A stretch of 64,000 bases of DNA from MPNP01 sp026710155 (GCA_965200885.1 OZ241737.1:3162001-3226000), one strand, 5' to 3'; counted from the stretch's first letter, positions 28,082-37,853 are shown. Made by a program: numbers and translations. Notes: generated by a model from the sequence alone, not told the origin.

Positions 28082-28677
28082 TTGACTTAAATGATTATGT
28101 TAATCAATGCAGGGAAAACTACTGTATAGTTAAACGGTCCGATAGCTTTCCAAATTATAAAAGCTATAGTGATATAGATATTTTGTGTTCGAATAAGGAG
28201 CTCCTTTTAGAAAGCACACTATTATTTCTTTCGGAATACAAACACTTAACATCAAAAATCAATTTTCTTGATAACGGTTGTCAGATACATATTGATGTAT
28301 TTAACTCAAATTCAGACTTGTTGGACCTAAAGTTTGATATATTTGATTCAATTAAAATTTTCAAAAAGATTCGAGTCAGGGAAGACTTTAAGGATTATTG
28401 CCTAGAAACAAAAGTATACGATGGAATATCTTTTGTACCTAGTTTAAATTGCGAAATGGTTATTCGGATGCTTGATTACAGAGAAAATATTTGTCTTCGA
28501 AAGGATAAAATTAAGCATTTACATTTTGTTCAAAAATATAATGAAAATCACATGAATTTCTTGAAAATTTGGAATGAGTTTGTCGAAGAGAAACTTTCAT
28601 TGGAGGATTTAACTGATATCGGTAGACAATCAAAAATTGAGATGTTTTTTGACACCACTCGGAAAATATTTAGTTGA
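28066..28677 (+). CDS. Nucleotidyltransferase-like protein
   Basis: 203 residues starting at GTG 28066 (no ATG near). Phrase KRSDSFPNYKSYSDIDILC (about 23-41) has the hDhD pattern of the nucleotidyltransferase fold, and a third acidic residue may be in CQIHIDVFN (about 75-83). The rest is helical and acidic. Such proteins occur in teichoic/capsule loci and in HEPN/MNT toxin pairs; overlap with the preceding glycan-type gene favours the first. Composition matches that neighbour. Confidence 0.45.
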   Translation: MYSNLIDLNDYVNQCRENYCIVKRSDSFPNYKSYSDIDILCSNKELLLESTLLFLSEYKHLTSKINFLDNGCQIHIDVFNSNSDLLDLKFDIFDSIKIFKKIRVREDFKDYCLETKVYDGISFVPSLNCEMVIRMLDYRENICLRKDKIKHLHFVQKYNENHMNFLKIWNEFVEEKLSLEDLTDIGRQSKIEMFFDTTRKIFS

Positions 28678-28688
28678 AGTGCCTATAA

Positions 28689-28819
28689 GAGCTTGTCCAT
28701 AAGTCCAAAGATGTAGTAAATTCAATACATTTCCAGACAAAAAATCCTTTTTCGGTAGTTATGAATTTCAGGGTGAACAGCATCATTTTTATTGTTTTTG
28801 TGACTTATGATGCAGGCTC
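28689..28819. repeat. MITE-1 copy
   Basis: 131 bp with inverted ends GAGCTTGTCCATAAGTC and GACTTATGATGCAGGCTC, flanked by TAA (28686-28688 and 28820-28822). Directly after it, 28826-28845 carries a half-site like the inverted repeat at 53712. Confidence 0.7.
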
Positions 28820-28946
28820 TAAATCCAGACTTCCTTACCTCAGGGTTAATTCTGTCTAACATAAATGTGTAACTAACATCATAATATCATTGTATTGATG
28901 GATAAAGTGATTCCAACCTTATGCAGCGCAACTTATAATTCAAACT

Positions 28947-29912
28947 CTAGGTTCTTTTCTTTAGAATCTGATATTTAAATTTATACTTGAAATAATACCC
29001 ATGTAAGACAAATGAAATCTTATCTTTCGGGTTCCAGTTAAGAAAATATATATTCTTACATATTATGATTTTAAACAAACCAACAAAGGCGTTCCTCAAA
29101 TCATTTGGAATTTGTTTATAAATTATATCAACAATCTTTAAGTTTGTTGGTTTATTTAAACCAATTACTAATTCAACCATCTTTTCCATTTCTAAATTTG
29201 ACAAATAAGGTTTAAGTAAAAGTTTTAAATAATTTATATGTGCTTTTTTTGCTAAAGTACTTTGAGTTTCCATGTGTAATTGAGAAATGCTCTTTTCATG
29301 TATTCTATAATATATAAGTACCTTTGATATATTCCCAAAAGTATAATTCTGACTTAATCTAGTCCAAAGTTTGTAATCTTGTGCAAATGGATATTCTGAG
29401 TTGTATAAATTTTTTTCAGATAAAACCACACGATTTATAATAGTTGCAGGGTGGATGAAACAGCTTCGACCACTAACTAGAAATTTCATACAACCTTGAT
29501 GTGTTTTTGGAATACTGATGATTTTGTTTGTGATTTTATTACCTTGCATGATAATTGCACGTCCACTTGATACTGCGATTCCAGGGTTGGATGTCATAAA
29601 ATGTACTTGATTAGAAAAACGATCTTTTAGACATATATCATCCGAATCCATTCTAATTATGTATTCACCAGATGCCAATTTTATACCAAGATTCAATGCC
29701 TTTGTAATGCCAACTTTCTTATCCAAAGTTCTCAATTTAATACGGGGGTCTGTAAATGACTTCAATATTTCAATTGTTTTGTCAGTTGAATTATCATTTA
29801 TAATAATAAACTCGAAATTTCGATATGTTTGTTCAAGTACAGATATAATTGCACGTGCTACATAATTCTCCGAATTATATACTGGCATTAATACGGAAAC
29901 AAATTTACTCAT
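28947..29912 (-). CDS. GT2 family glycosyltransferase
   Basis: 321 residues. Classic GT-A features: VSVLMPVYNSENYVARAI at the N-terminus, FIIINDNSTD (about 36-45), ASGEYIIRMDSDDICL (DxD about 87-91), and RSCFIHPATI, then FAQDYKLWTRL as acceptor/catalytic region. The C-terminal 80 residues are hydrophobic and basic, suggesting membrane association. It probably transfers a sugar to an undecaprenyl-linked or lipid A-core acceptor. It converges on the two preceding glycan-type genes across a MITE. Confidence 0.8.
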   Translation of the reverse strand: MSKFVSVLMPVYNSENYVARAIISVLEQTYRNFEFIIINDNSTDKTIEILKSFTDPRIKLRTLDKKVGITKALNLGIKLASGEYIIRMDSDDICLKDRFSNQVHFMTSNPGIAVSSGRAIIMQGNKITNKIISIPKTHQGCMKFLVSGRSCFIHPATIINRVVLSEKNLYNSEYPFAQDYKLWTRLSQNYTFGNISKVLIYYRIHEKSISQLHMETQSTLAKKAHINYLKLLLKPYLSNLEMEKMVELVIGLNKPTNLKIVDIIYKQIPNDLRNAFVGLFKIIICKNIYFLNWNPKDKISFVLHGYYFKYKFKYQILKKRT

Positions 29913-30123
29913 GGAGAATACCTTACCAATTCAACTAACCAAAGACTCATAGCACCAAAACAACCGCCGATAAAATTTGCAAACCTAGAATCATCACAAT
30001 TGGACTCTGTGCACAGGGTTAAACTCAAACAAGAAAAGGGTATCAAAAAATCATATGATTATGATTGGACTATCGGTTATTAATTAGTTGTTTTAGTATG
30101 ACACCCCTCATCAACTAAGACAG

Positions 30124-30311
30124 ATGGCCCTGAAATGCAAGTGTTCCAACCACTCGCTCCGACTGTTTGCCATTGCAAGTGTCGGTGCCGGAAAGGCAAG
30201 CCGTACAAACATTGCCCATCAGGCTGGAGTTGGAATCCAAACTCTGCGGGGCTGGATCATGCGCCATGATGGGGAAGGCCTTCGAAGCCGTCCGGGTCAA
30301 GGGCGGCCGGA
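30124..30311 (+). pseudogene. IS630-family N-terminal domain, cut by DruA-IS
   Basis: ALKCKCSNHSLRLFAIASV, SRTNIAHQAGVGIQTLRGWI and GLRSRPGQGRPD are the helix-turn-helix and linker of IS630-type transposases. The frame ends at the DruA-IS left end (30312). Confidence 0.55.
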
Positions 30312-32790
30312 CAATGGTGTTCGTTTAACCCGGTATTTTTTTTGCAAAATAAATTTGCTCCTTCCAGACCCTGCCAGCAGGGCGGATTAATTTTTTTTTG
30401 ATGTTTTCAAAAAAAAGGGTTGACAATCCTCCATCCTTCGGTCATCATACAATTGGAGGATCATCTTTTTGGAGGGAATCAATGGACCCGCTCATCAGGA
30501 ACCTCAAGTCCACGACCTTTTTCGGCCGCCGCTTCACCCGCCGGGAGATCAGCGACATCCGGGAAACGGTTGCCCTGCTTCCGGGCAACAGCCGCAACGA
30601 GCTGGCCATGACCATCTGCGAGCACCTGAACTGGTACAATCCCAGGGGAAACCACCGCAAGGATGCCGCCCTCAGGGTCCTGGAACACCTCGGGGAGCTG
30701 GGCATCCTGACCCTTCCGCCCAAGCGCAACACCATCGCCGGCCAATGGTCTCCGATCGTCCATACGGAGGCTTCGGATTCCGGGGAAGCCGTCACCGGCC
30801 GCCTCGCCGACCTGGAACCCCTTTCGCTGGTCCTTGCCGAAACACCCGAGGACCGGACCCTCTGGCGGGAACTGGTTGACCGCCACCATTACCTCGGCTG
30901 TCCGCGCCCCTTCGGTTCCTCCCTTTACTGGTTCGTCACCGATGCCGATGGCCGCCGTCTGGCCTGCCTGCTGTTCGAGGCCGGAGCGCGGCACTTGCCG
31001 GCCCGCGACGGCTGGATCGGCTGGAACGGCAGGCAGCGGGAACGACGGCTCCATCTGGTGGTGCAGAACTCCCGCTTCCTGATCCTGCCCTGGGTCCGGG
31101 TCGGAAACCTGGCGTCCAGGATCCTTTCAATGGCAACATCCCGACTGCCCGGTGCCTGGGAACAGCTGCACCATTGCCGGCCGGTCCTCGTCGAGACCTT
31201 TGTCGATCCCACCCGTTTCAACGGCGCCTCCTGCAAGGCAGCCAACTGGGAGATGATCGGCCAGACCGCCGGCAAGACATCGGGAACCGGTGCCAAGCCG
31301 GCCAAGGACATTTACATGAAACCCCTCGCCAAGGATTTCCGGGATGTCCTCAAGGGCACAATGAAACCCGGAAGGACCAGGTCAAGACCGGTCAGGGTCA
31401 CCCCCGACGATCCCCTTGTGGCCGTGTGGCAACCCCTGATCGGCGCGATCACCCAGCTTGCCTGCACCCATGACCAGCACACGATCAGGCGCCACCGGGC
31501 ATTGAACAGCCTTTTGGTGGTCCTGTTCGTCTTCCGGCTGGTGCTTGCCCCCAGGACCAGGGGCCATGACATTGTCCTCGCCGAATTGTGGGAACAATGC
31601 CGCAAGCTCGGCATCGCCCTGCCCCAGCCCCGGCCGGTGGCCAAGTCATCCATCGCCAAGGCCCGCCGACGGGTTGATCCCGGCTTCTTTCACGAGGTCC
31701 ACGGGATCATCCTCGAACATGCCGGGGAAGGTCCGGGGTGGAAGGGACACCGGATCCTGGCCATCGACGGAACCAGGATGAACCTTCCCCGGCCACTGGT
31801 CGGCGAGGGATACGCAACACCGAACGGGGGAGCCCATCATCCCCAGGGACTGGTCTCCTGCCTCTACCGGACCGGTGATGGCGTGCCGATAACCTTCTCG
31901 TTGTCTTCCCATGGCTGTGAACGGACCGCGGCCAGGGGCCATTTCGATCACCTCCGGAAGGGCGATGTCGTGATCATGGACCGGGGATATTTCTCTTTCG
32001 ACCTGCTTTACGACCTTCATTGGCGCGGGGTCCATCCGGTGTTCCGGCTGCAGGTCAATTCCGGCACCGTCTTCGAGGAGTTCATGAACGGCGACCAAGC
32101 CGAAACCGTGGTCAGGGCCACCTTCGGCAAGGATGCCGCGTTGAAACCGAGGAAAAGATGGCCCGGCAGAAGGCTTGACCCCATTCCCCTCCGGCTGGTT
32201 CGCATCACCCCGGGCAAGGAGGATATCATCCTGGCCACGACCCTGGTCGATCAGGCCACATATGCCGCTGGAGACATCGGCAACCTCTACCACCAGCGCT
32301 GGGCCATCGAGGAATTGTACAAGGTCTCCAAGGTGACCATCGGGGTCGACGCCTTCCATGGCCGGAACGAATGGAATGTCCGCCAGGAACTCCATGCCCA
32401 CTTCAACCTGATCGCCATGACCAGACTGTTCACCATGTCGGGCAACGGTCTCCTTGCCGCACGACGGGAAGGGGGAAAGGAAAGGCAGGCCGTCAACTTC
32501 AACCATGCCCTGGCACTTGTGGCGGCCAACATCAAGGAGCTTCTGCTGGCCTCCCGCAACCTGGTCAACCGGACGGTTGCCCGCATGGCGCAGGAGATCT
32601 TCAGGATTCGAATCAGGGAACGCCCCGACCGGTCGTATCCACGTGTGTCAAGACAGCCAGGGAACAAGTGGTCCCGGGTGCCAAAACACACATGACCGAA
32701 TAGGCAAACCGGAAAAAGGGGGCCATTCAGGCAGGGGAAAGGCATGACTCCTTAAGGAAACAGCCCAAATTCCTTAAGGAAACACCATTG
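30312..32790 (+). mobile_element. DruA-IS copy 2, complete
   Basis: 2479 bp with ends CAATGGTGTTCGTTTAA and TTAAGGAAACACCATTG and the two TCCTTAAGGAAACA palindromes. Flanking decamers GGCGGCCGGA and CCCTGACCAG do not match, so the ends have been separated from their original duplication. The left flank is an IS630 fragment and the right flank a DUF2806 gene. Confidence 0.8.
30482..32695 (+). CDS. DruA (DUF4338)-IS4-type DDE fusion transposase, diverged copy
   Basis: 737 residues with GGAGGG before ATG 30482. Same two-part plan as the 21165 gene, but many substitutions are scattered along the whole length, so it is a separate lineage and not a recent duplicate. DruA part: WRELVDRHHYLGC, DGWIGWN, QNSRFLILPWVRV, ETFVDPTRFNG. 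Transposase part: AIDGTRMN, VVIMDRGYF and a full Tyr-x2-Arg-x3-Glu-x6-Lys signature YHQRWAIEELYKVSK. All three catalytic acids are present. Conservation of both halves across diverged copies implies the DruA domain is needed by the IS. Confidence 0.85.
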   Translation: MDPLIRNLKSTTFFGRRFTRREISDIRETVALLPGNSRNELAMTICEHLNWYNPRGNHRKDAALRVLEHLGELGILTLPPKRNTIAGQWSPIVHTEASDSGEAVTGRLADLEPLSLVLAETPEDRTLWRELVDRHHYLGCPRPFGSSLYWFVTDADGRRLACLLFEAGARHLPARDGWIGWNGRQRERRLHLVVQNSRFLILPWVRVGNLASRILSMATSRLPGAWEQLHHCRPVLVETFVDPTRFNGASCKAANWEMIGQTAGKTSGTGAKPAKDIYMKPLAKDFRDVLKGTMKPGRTRSRPVRVTPDDPLVAVWQPLIGAITQLACTHDQHTIRRHRALNSLLVVLFVFRLVLAPRTRGHDIVLAELWEQCRKLGIALPQPRPVAKSSIAKARRRVDPGFFHEVHGIILEHAGEGPGWKGHRILAIDGTRMNLPRPLVGEGYATPNGGAHHPQGLVSCLYRTGDGVPITFSLSSHGCERTAARGHFDHLRKGDVVIMDRGYFSFDLLYDLHWRGVHPVFRLQVNSGTVFEEFMNGDQAETVVRATFGKDAALKPRKRWPGRRLDPIPLRLVRITPGKEDIILATTLVDQATYAAGDIGNLYHQRWAIEELYKVSKVTIGVDAFHGRNEWNVRQELHAHFNLIAMTRLFTMSGNGLLAARREGGKERQAVNFNHALALVAANIKELLLASRNLVNRTVARMAQEIFRIRIRERPDRSYPRVSRQPGNKWSRVPKHT

Positions 32791-33436
32791 CCCTGACCAG
32801 GAGCCGGATCATGACTGGACCGCCCGATTTTTCAGTTCTGTTCAGGATGTTTCATCCGAGGACATGCAGTTTCTCTGGTCCAAGATTCTGGCCGGCCAAG
32901 TTAAAGGACCTGGCAGCACATCCCTTCGTACTTTGGGTGTTCTTCAGGAAATGGATCGTGATACGGCCAAGCTCTTCGAAAAATTCTGTTCAATGTGCAT
33001 GTTTCTGGATTTTGGTGATGGTATTTTTGATGGGAGGGTATGTTCACTTGGAAAAGATCCTGGCCATAACTCGCTTCAATCTTTTGGACTGGGGTCTGGA
33101 AAATTGAACCATTTACATGAATATGGGTTGATTATTTCCGATTATAATTCTTGGAGGGATTATTCTATTCCACAGCAAAATGCAGACAAACCTTATCCCT
33201 GTTCTCTGCCTTTCCGTTTTCAAAACAACTTGTGGATTTTGACAACGCTCAATAACAGCAATCCAATGCAAGAAGTCAAAATCAAGGGGCCTTCACTTAG
33301 TATTTCTGGTCTGGAACTCTCCAGAATTGTGGAATGTAAACAAGTACCTGAATTTTCGGCAAAACTTAAGAGTTTCTTTCAAACTAGGAATCTTCGTATT
33401 ATGCCGGTAGACACAACCACAAAGGAGAAGAAGTAA
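32791..33436 (+). pseudogene. DUF2806 protein, N-terminally truncated by DruA-IS
   Basis: 215 codons without a start, continuing directly from the IS end: DQEPDHDWTARFFSSVQDVS through RTLGVLQEMDRDTAKLFEKF to the C-terminus. It is a close paralogue of residues about 120-324 of the intact gene at 37854. The N-terminal 120 residues are missing on the other side of the IS too (an IS630 piece is there), so the IS insertion was accompanied by a deletion or a rearrangement. Confidence 0.65.
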
Positions 33437-33506
33437 TCAGGATTACACTTCAAGTCCCGGTTCATTTTTATTGCATAGTGAAGAAGTATCAGCCCCCCAA
33501 TTTTTT

Positions 33507-33689
33507 CTGGGAATTATATCCTTGATTGAATTTCCCCATTTTCTTGTGGAGGCATCGCTGGTTTTTCGGCCATTTTGTGAAAAAACCTCCCACGCACATT
33601 CCCCTGGAGTGCAATTGTATTCCCCCGAGGTGTCAGAACACCTATTGAATTTTCGGTAAATGGGAAATTCAATCAAGGATATAATTCCC
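33507..33689. repeat. 183-bp element with perfect 28-bp inverted repeats
   Basis: The 28 bases at 33507-33534 (GGGAATTATATCCTTGATTG and on) recur exactly inverted at 33662-33689. T-runs lie outside on both sides. No other copy in the window. Probably a MITE or the two joined ends of a deleted IS. Confidence 0.6.
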
Positions 33690-33786
33690 TTTTTTCTTAA
33701 AATTTTTGATCCTAAAACCTCTGCTTTAACTTAGAGGAAGAGCTATGGATGACTTTGTCAAACCTCTGCAATACCTCCTTTTTTTA

Positions 33787-34378
33787 CGGGATTACATATT
33801 TGATTAAGCACACCTGAAGCGATCAATCCACCAGTTTGTCAAGATAATGCCCAAACAGGGATTGCCTCAATTCGATTTCCCTCGTCAATTCCCTGGTCAA
33901 TTCCTCCCAGCAATCCAGTTTTCCAACAATCCCCGCCTGTTCCTCGATGGGGGGATATTGGAATGGTTTGCAGGTCTCTGATGTATACATGGGGAACACC
34001 GGCACCTTCATTCAGGTGGTGAATGTGGTGTCACCTCCTTCTCAAAAACCAATGCAGGTGTCTTGGCAGCAGAATGGAATTGCCGGCATGGATTGAAAAG
34101 GAAATGGACAGCCGGACGGGAACCGTCCGGAAACCCACAAAACCTGCATGCACTCCCGATCCGGCGACGGCTATCACCTCCCCTTCGCGATTGGACTCAT
34201 TGTGGAAACATGCGGGCTTCCTTCACCCTGAAACAACCGGAACATCCCCTTCGACAACATCCTTCCGCGTGATCGGGATTCCTCTTTGGAACTCTGCGAC
34301 ATCTCCAAGTTTCATCAGGTGGGATTATCCGGATCGGAAGGAAAATTGTAAACCTGCTTAATCAAATATGTAATCCCG
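33787..34378 (-). mobile_element. hsdS cassette A with perfect 24-bp inverted ends
   Basis: 592 bp. Bases 33787-33810 (CGGGATTACATATTTGATTA and on) recur perfectly inverted at 34355-34378. The same ends bound cassette B at 42726-43336. The whole interior is an hsdS-type sequence on the minus strand. No target duplication is visible, and sequences on the two flanks do not belong to one gene. Confidence 0.7.
33823..34315 (-). pseudogene. hsdS: Type I restriction specificity subunit, single-TRD form (cassette A)
   Basis: From ATG 34315: MKLGDVAEFQRGIPITRKDV, then a TGA where a Gly codon is expected (GVHAGFVGF and SFSIHAGNS follow in the same frame), then the conserved end PPIEEQAGIVGKLDCWEEL and ELRQSLFGHYLDKLVD. 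This is one target-recognition domain plus one conserved helix of an HsdS protein; normal S subunits have two of each. C6 (33949-33954 as G6) at Pro-Pro-Ile-Glu-Glu shifts the frame. No hsdM or hsdR is in the window. Dead in its present state. Confidence 0.7.
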
Positions 34379-34615
34379 AATAAATATCTATCCCAAAGGC
34401 TTGCCCTACAACATTAACACCCACTCTTAATTTGCTGAAACCGATCTCGTCATATAACCGTGCTGACCGCAAGCAGTTTCTAACTGCGATTTCAATTTTT
34501 TCTTCCGTGATATCAAGCCTGTCCATAACTGGAATCGTTCATAATCTGTAACAATCTCCTTTGTTCTGGCTGTCGTTGCCAGGGAAACCAGCAATAAAGC
34601 AATCAATAAACGCAT
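34379..34615 (-). pseudogene. Small secreted protein, frameshifted and cut by hsdS cassette A
   Basis: MRLLIALLLVSLATTARTKE is a signal peptide; EIVTDYERFQLWTG follows. After a frameshift near 34520 the continuation EEKIEIAVRNCLRSARLYDE and KLRVGVNVVGQAFGIDIY is in another frame, ending at the cassette border. Function unknown. Confidence 0.5.
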
Positions 34616-34795
34616 AAGTTTTCCCTTAAAATCAATCACTAACTTTTTTTGCTGCCACATGACAACCTCATCACCGATCATGCCGAAAGTTGTTTCTTTC
34701 CCAAGAAAGAAAAACTTGAATTCGAGGAAATACCAAATAGGTTGGATGACAAAATAACAACCCAACGAATATCTTTACATCTCTGCAGGAAAAGT

Positions 34796-36505
34796 ATGAA
34801 CAGCATGGAACAAAACCAACCTGGAGGAACAGTCAAAAAATTTAGAGCATCTGTTGAAATAGTACGTTTTTCAGGCGGTAACAAATTCACTTTCAAACCG
34901 GAAGAGAAGATCATCTTAGTTGGACCTAATAATAGCGGGAAATCTCAAACTTTACGAGAAATCCTTGATGTCACAACTAATGGTAATCAGAACCGGCAGT
35001 TAGTAGTTAAGGAAGTCACAATTAAGAAAGAAGGTACTTCTGATGATTTGAAGAGATTTCTTGATGCAAACGCTAAGTTGCAGAATGGTTATTACAGTCA
35101 CAATGACTGGATAATGTACAGGAACCATATCCAATTTTGGGATCAACAGTATTTAACTAATGGCTTAGCTCCAGGCTTTATCAAAAACATTAGTGCTGAT
35201 AGACGGCTGCAAATTTGCATACCACCAAATAGAGTTGATCCCCATGAACAAAAATCTGCTCCACAGCACATCTTGTTTGAAGATTCATCGTTGATGAACA
35301 GTGTCGGTAACCTCTTCAAGCGAGCTTTTCGAAAAGATCTAATGTTCGACTTTCGATCTAAGACCCTACGCATCCATGTTGGAGTAAAACCCAATGAAGG
35401 GTTGGTAGACCGTGCTGGTGATGATTACACTAATGCCATTCGGGATAATCCTCTTCTTCACGAGCAAGGGGACGGCATGAAAAGCTATGCAGGAATCCTT
35501 TTTGAAACCGTCGTAAGTAACCTGGATATCAACTTGTTGGACGAACCGGAAGCCTTCTTACACCCGCCTCAAATGCGTCATATTGGCAAAACACTGTCCT
35601 CAGAGGTCAGTGGGCAATTGTTTGTTGCAACACATAGCAGCGATATCATGCGGGGTTTCTTGGAAGGTATTAAGGGGGATGTCCGTATTCTAAGAATCCA
35701 TCGGGAAGGATGCCAGAATTTAGTAAAAGAGGCAAAATCTAAAATTGTACAAGAATTATGGAATGACCCTGTCCTCAGATATTCCAACGCCCTTGAGGGA
35801 GTATTTCATGAAGAAACAATTGTTTGTGAGGCCGAAAGTGATTGCCGTTTGCTGAATGCGATTGCGGACTATGTTTCCGAAAATAACAATCAACATTGGA
35901 AAGATACGGCCTATGTTCCGGCAGGTGGAAAACATACCATCAAAAAAATTGCAAATGTCCTCAGGCAAGTTGGTGTACCAGTCAAGGCCGTGTTCGACAT
36001 AGACTTTCTAGCTGAAGCAAATCTAGTCGAGGAGACAGTAAAAGTGTTCGGTGGTGAATGGGAGAATATCAAACCTTTATGGAAACAGGTTGATACCGCT
36101 GTAAGGGATGGAGTTAAACCTAAAAGTCCTAGCGAAATTAAGAATATGCTCTATGATAAAATCAATGAGTGTGAACCGGATATACTTCCTTTAAAAACCG
36201 ATATAATTGAAATTATGAAGCAGGACTCTGCTTGGAATATGGTAAAGCGATTTGGGAAAGTGGTAATCCCAACCGGGCATGCACAAACAAATTATAATTC
36301 AATGAAAGAAAAACTCGAAAAGATAGGTATTTACATAATTGATAATGGTGAAATCGAGAATTTCTGCAGGGAGATTCCAGGTCATGGAACAAAATTTGTG
36401 ACCAATCTTATGACCGATCTGCCGTTAGGTGATTCCAGATTGAAGGAATTAAGGGACTTTGTCAAGCATGTCCACAAAGGGTGCCATGCTCCTTTGTTAA
36501 ATTGA
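34796..36505 (+). CDS. OLD-family-like ATPase/TOPRIM nuclease
   Basis: 569 residues from ATG 34796 with AGGA upstream (the frame is open to 34649, without a better start). Walker A GPNNSGKS (about 42-49), Walker B LLDEPEAFLHPP (about 246), FVATHSSDI switch region, then TOPRIM acidic residues in TIVCEAESDCRLL (about 343) and AVFDIDFL (about 400), and a C-terminal ENFCREIPGHG region. This is the plan of OLD nucleases, which act alone in P2 Old or with a UvrD-like partner in Gabija. No such partner is beside it. Its neighbours (hsdS, resolvase, DUF2806, HEPN) suggest a defence island. The gene appears intact. Confidence 0.75.
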   Translation: MNSMEQNQPGGTVKKFRASVEIVRFSGGNKFTFKPEEKIILVGPNNSGKSQTLREILDVTTNGNQNRQLVVKEVTIKKEGTSDDLKRFLDANAKLQNGYYSHNDWIMYRNHIQFWDQQYLTNGLAPGFIKNISADRRLQICIPPNRVDPHEQKSAPQHILFEDSSLMNSVGNLFKRAFRKDLMFDFRSKTLRIHVGVKPNEGLVDRAGDDYTNAIRDNPLLHEQGDGMKSYAGILFETVVSNLDINLLDEPEAFLHPPQMRHIGKTLSSEVSGQLFVATHSSDIMRGFLEGIKGDVRILRIHREGCQNLVKEAKSKIVQELWNDPVLRYSNALEGVFHEETIVCEAESDCRLLNAIADYVSENNNQHWKDTAYVPAGGKHTIKKIANVLRQVGVPVKAVFDIDFLAEANLVEETVKVFGGEWENIKPLWKQVDTAVRDGVKPKSPSEIKNMLYDKINECEPDILPLKTDIIEIMKQDSAWNMVKRFGKVVIPTGHAQTNYNSMKEKLEKIGIYIIDNGEIENFCREIPGHGTKFVTNLMTDLPLGDSRLKELRDFVKHVHKGCHAPLLN

Positions 36506-36605
36506 ATCTTTCTTTTGTTAATCCCAGCCTATCACAAGGGCGAGTGGCTGCCTGGTTTGGAACCCTGATCCGGTTCCATGGATTCGGAATATGGTTGTCC
36601 AAATG

Positions 36606-36696
36606 CTGTCCTAAAACGATCGTTTACGGACAGGCCAGAAAAAACTGTCCGAAATATGGCATTTTGTATTGTGAACACTTAAATATTATTGGACAG
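36606..36696. promoter_or_regulatory. Probable res site of the downstream resolvase
   Basis: 36606-36633 is a 28-bp near-perfect palindrome starting CTGTCC and ending GGACAG, the size of a serine-recombinase crossover subsite. A second pair of the same arms (CTGTCCGAAATAT and ATATTATTGGACAG) lies at 36645-36696. It ends 31 bp before the resolvase gene, as in Tn3-type systems, so it may also be the gene's operator. Confidence 0.65.
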
Positions 36697-36727
36697 CCAT
36701 TGTTTTACATTTTACAGAAAGTCAACT

Positions 36728-37303
36728 ATGTCCAGAGTTTTTGCCTATGCCCGGGTGTCAACCACCGGTCAGGAAACCGATAACCAGATCCAGGAAATCC
36801 GTGATGCGGGTTTCAGCATCGAGCTCCACCGCATCATCACCGAAACCGTGTCCGGATCCACAGCGATGGTACGGAGAAAGGGCTTTTCACGCCTCCTTGA
36901 CAAAATGGAGCAGGAGGATCTCCTGGTCGTCACCAAGCTTGACCGGCTGGGGCGAGACGCCATCGATGTCAGTATGACAGTCGAAAAACTGGCCGGGATG
37001 GGAATCCGTGTCCACTGCCTTGCCTTGGGCGGGGTGGATCTCACCAGCTCTGCCGGCAAGATGACCATGAACGTGATCAACGCCGTTGCCCAGTTTGAGC
37101 GCGACCTGCTCATTGAACGGACGCAGGCCGGAATAGCCCGAGCCAGGGCGAAAGGAAGGAAACTGGGAAGGCCTGCGGTGCTGTCGCCGGATCAGAAGCA
37201 GAAAGTACGTGACAGGCTTGATGGTGGGGAGACTGTCTTGGCCATCGCGAGAAGTATGAAAACAAGCCGGCAGACCATCATGCGAGCGAGGGATGGGGGC
37301 TGA
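36728..37303 (+). CDS. Serine site-specific recombinase (resolvase/invertase family)
   Basis: 191 residues. N-terminal catalytic domain with YARVSTTGQETDNQ (catalytic Ser about residue 11), VTKLDRLGRDAIDV (active-site Arg pair, about 66-76) and FERDLLIERTQAGIARARAK as the long dimer helix, then a C-terminal helix-turn-helix (LDGGETVLAIARSMKTSRQT). Normal length for TnpR/Pin proteins. A res-like site lies just upstream. It probably resolved cointegrates of a lost transposon, or inverted DNA. A broken relative is at 43410-43620. Confidence 0.9.
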   Translation: MSRVFAYARVSTTGQETDNQIQEIRDAGFSIELHRIITETVSGSTAMVRRKGFSRLLDKMEQEDLLVVTKLDRLGRDAIDVSMTVEKLAGMGIRVHCLALGGVDLTSSAGKMTMNVINAVAQFERDLLIERTQAGIARARAKGRKLGRPAVLSPDQKQKVRDRLDGGETVLAIARSMKTSRQTIMRARDGG

Positions 37304-37408
37304 GGCACATGGGATAGTAGAAAGCATATAGTAATCGAAGCACTTAAACAATATCTGGGGATAAATTGAAATAAACTGTTTTTAGATTCTAATACATGGA
37401 AACATAAA

Positions 37409-37834
37409 ATGCCACACCGTATTATCCTTATCAATGACCAATTAGAGGAGAGTAATCCCCCAAACGTAATAGCCATTGACATCACAGAAACCAACCTGGA
37501 CGAAAATCAATGGGGAGAATTTCACAAAAACTGCGACATCATCCTTTTGGTTTTGCTCAAATCCTTTGCGAACGAAGACTTCCAAAACCGTTTGTGTAGA
37601 ACAGTTGAGATTTTGGATAGGATAGCTAAAAGTGTGAGAGTTACAAAACCTAGTCCTTTCCTTGAAAGGCAGTGTGACAACAAACCTGATTTTCTTTCTT
37701 GTGCAGTTGCTCAAATTAATATGGACATGGCTGGTGGTTATAACCAAGATGCCGTTGCTACTTTAACGTATGGCTCCTTGCCCTACAGATGTTTTCTATT
37801 GGCGAATGGTCTTAATAATCTACAAGGTGATTGA
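37409..37834 (+). CDS. Unassigned protein upstream of the DUF2806 gene
   Basis: 141 residues. The first half looks like an alpha/beta fold (RIILINDQLEESNPPNVIAI), with helix CDIILLVLLKSF; the second half has Cys residues and an aromatic stretch. Not recognised. The gene ends 19 bp before the DUF2806 ATG on the same strand, so the two are probably one operon and may work together. Confidence 0.5.
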   Translation: MPHRIILINDQLEESNPPNVIAIDITETNLDENQWGEFHKNCDIILLVLLKSFANEDFQNRLCRTVEILDRIAKSVRVTKPSPFLERQCDNKPDFLSCAVAQINMDMAGGYNQDAVATLTYGSLPYRCFLLANGLNNLQGD

Positions 37835-37853
37835 CAAAGGGTACTTACTTTGA

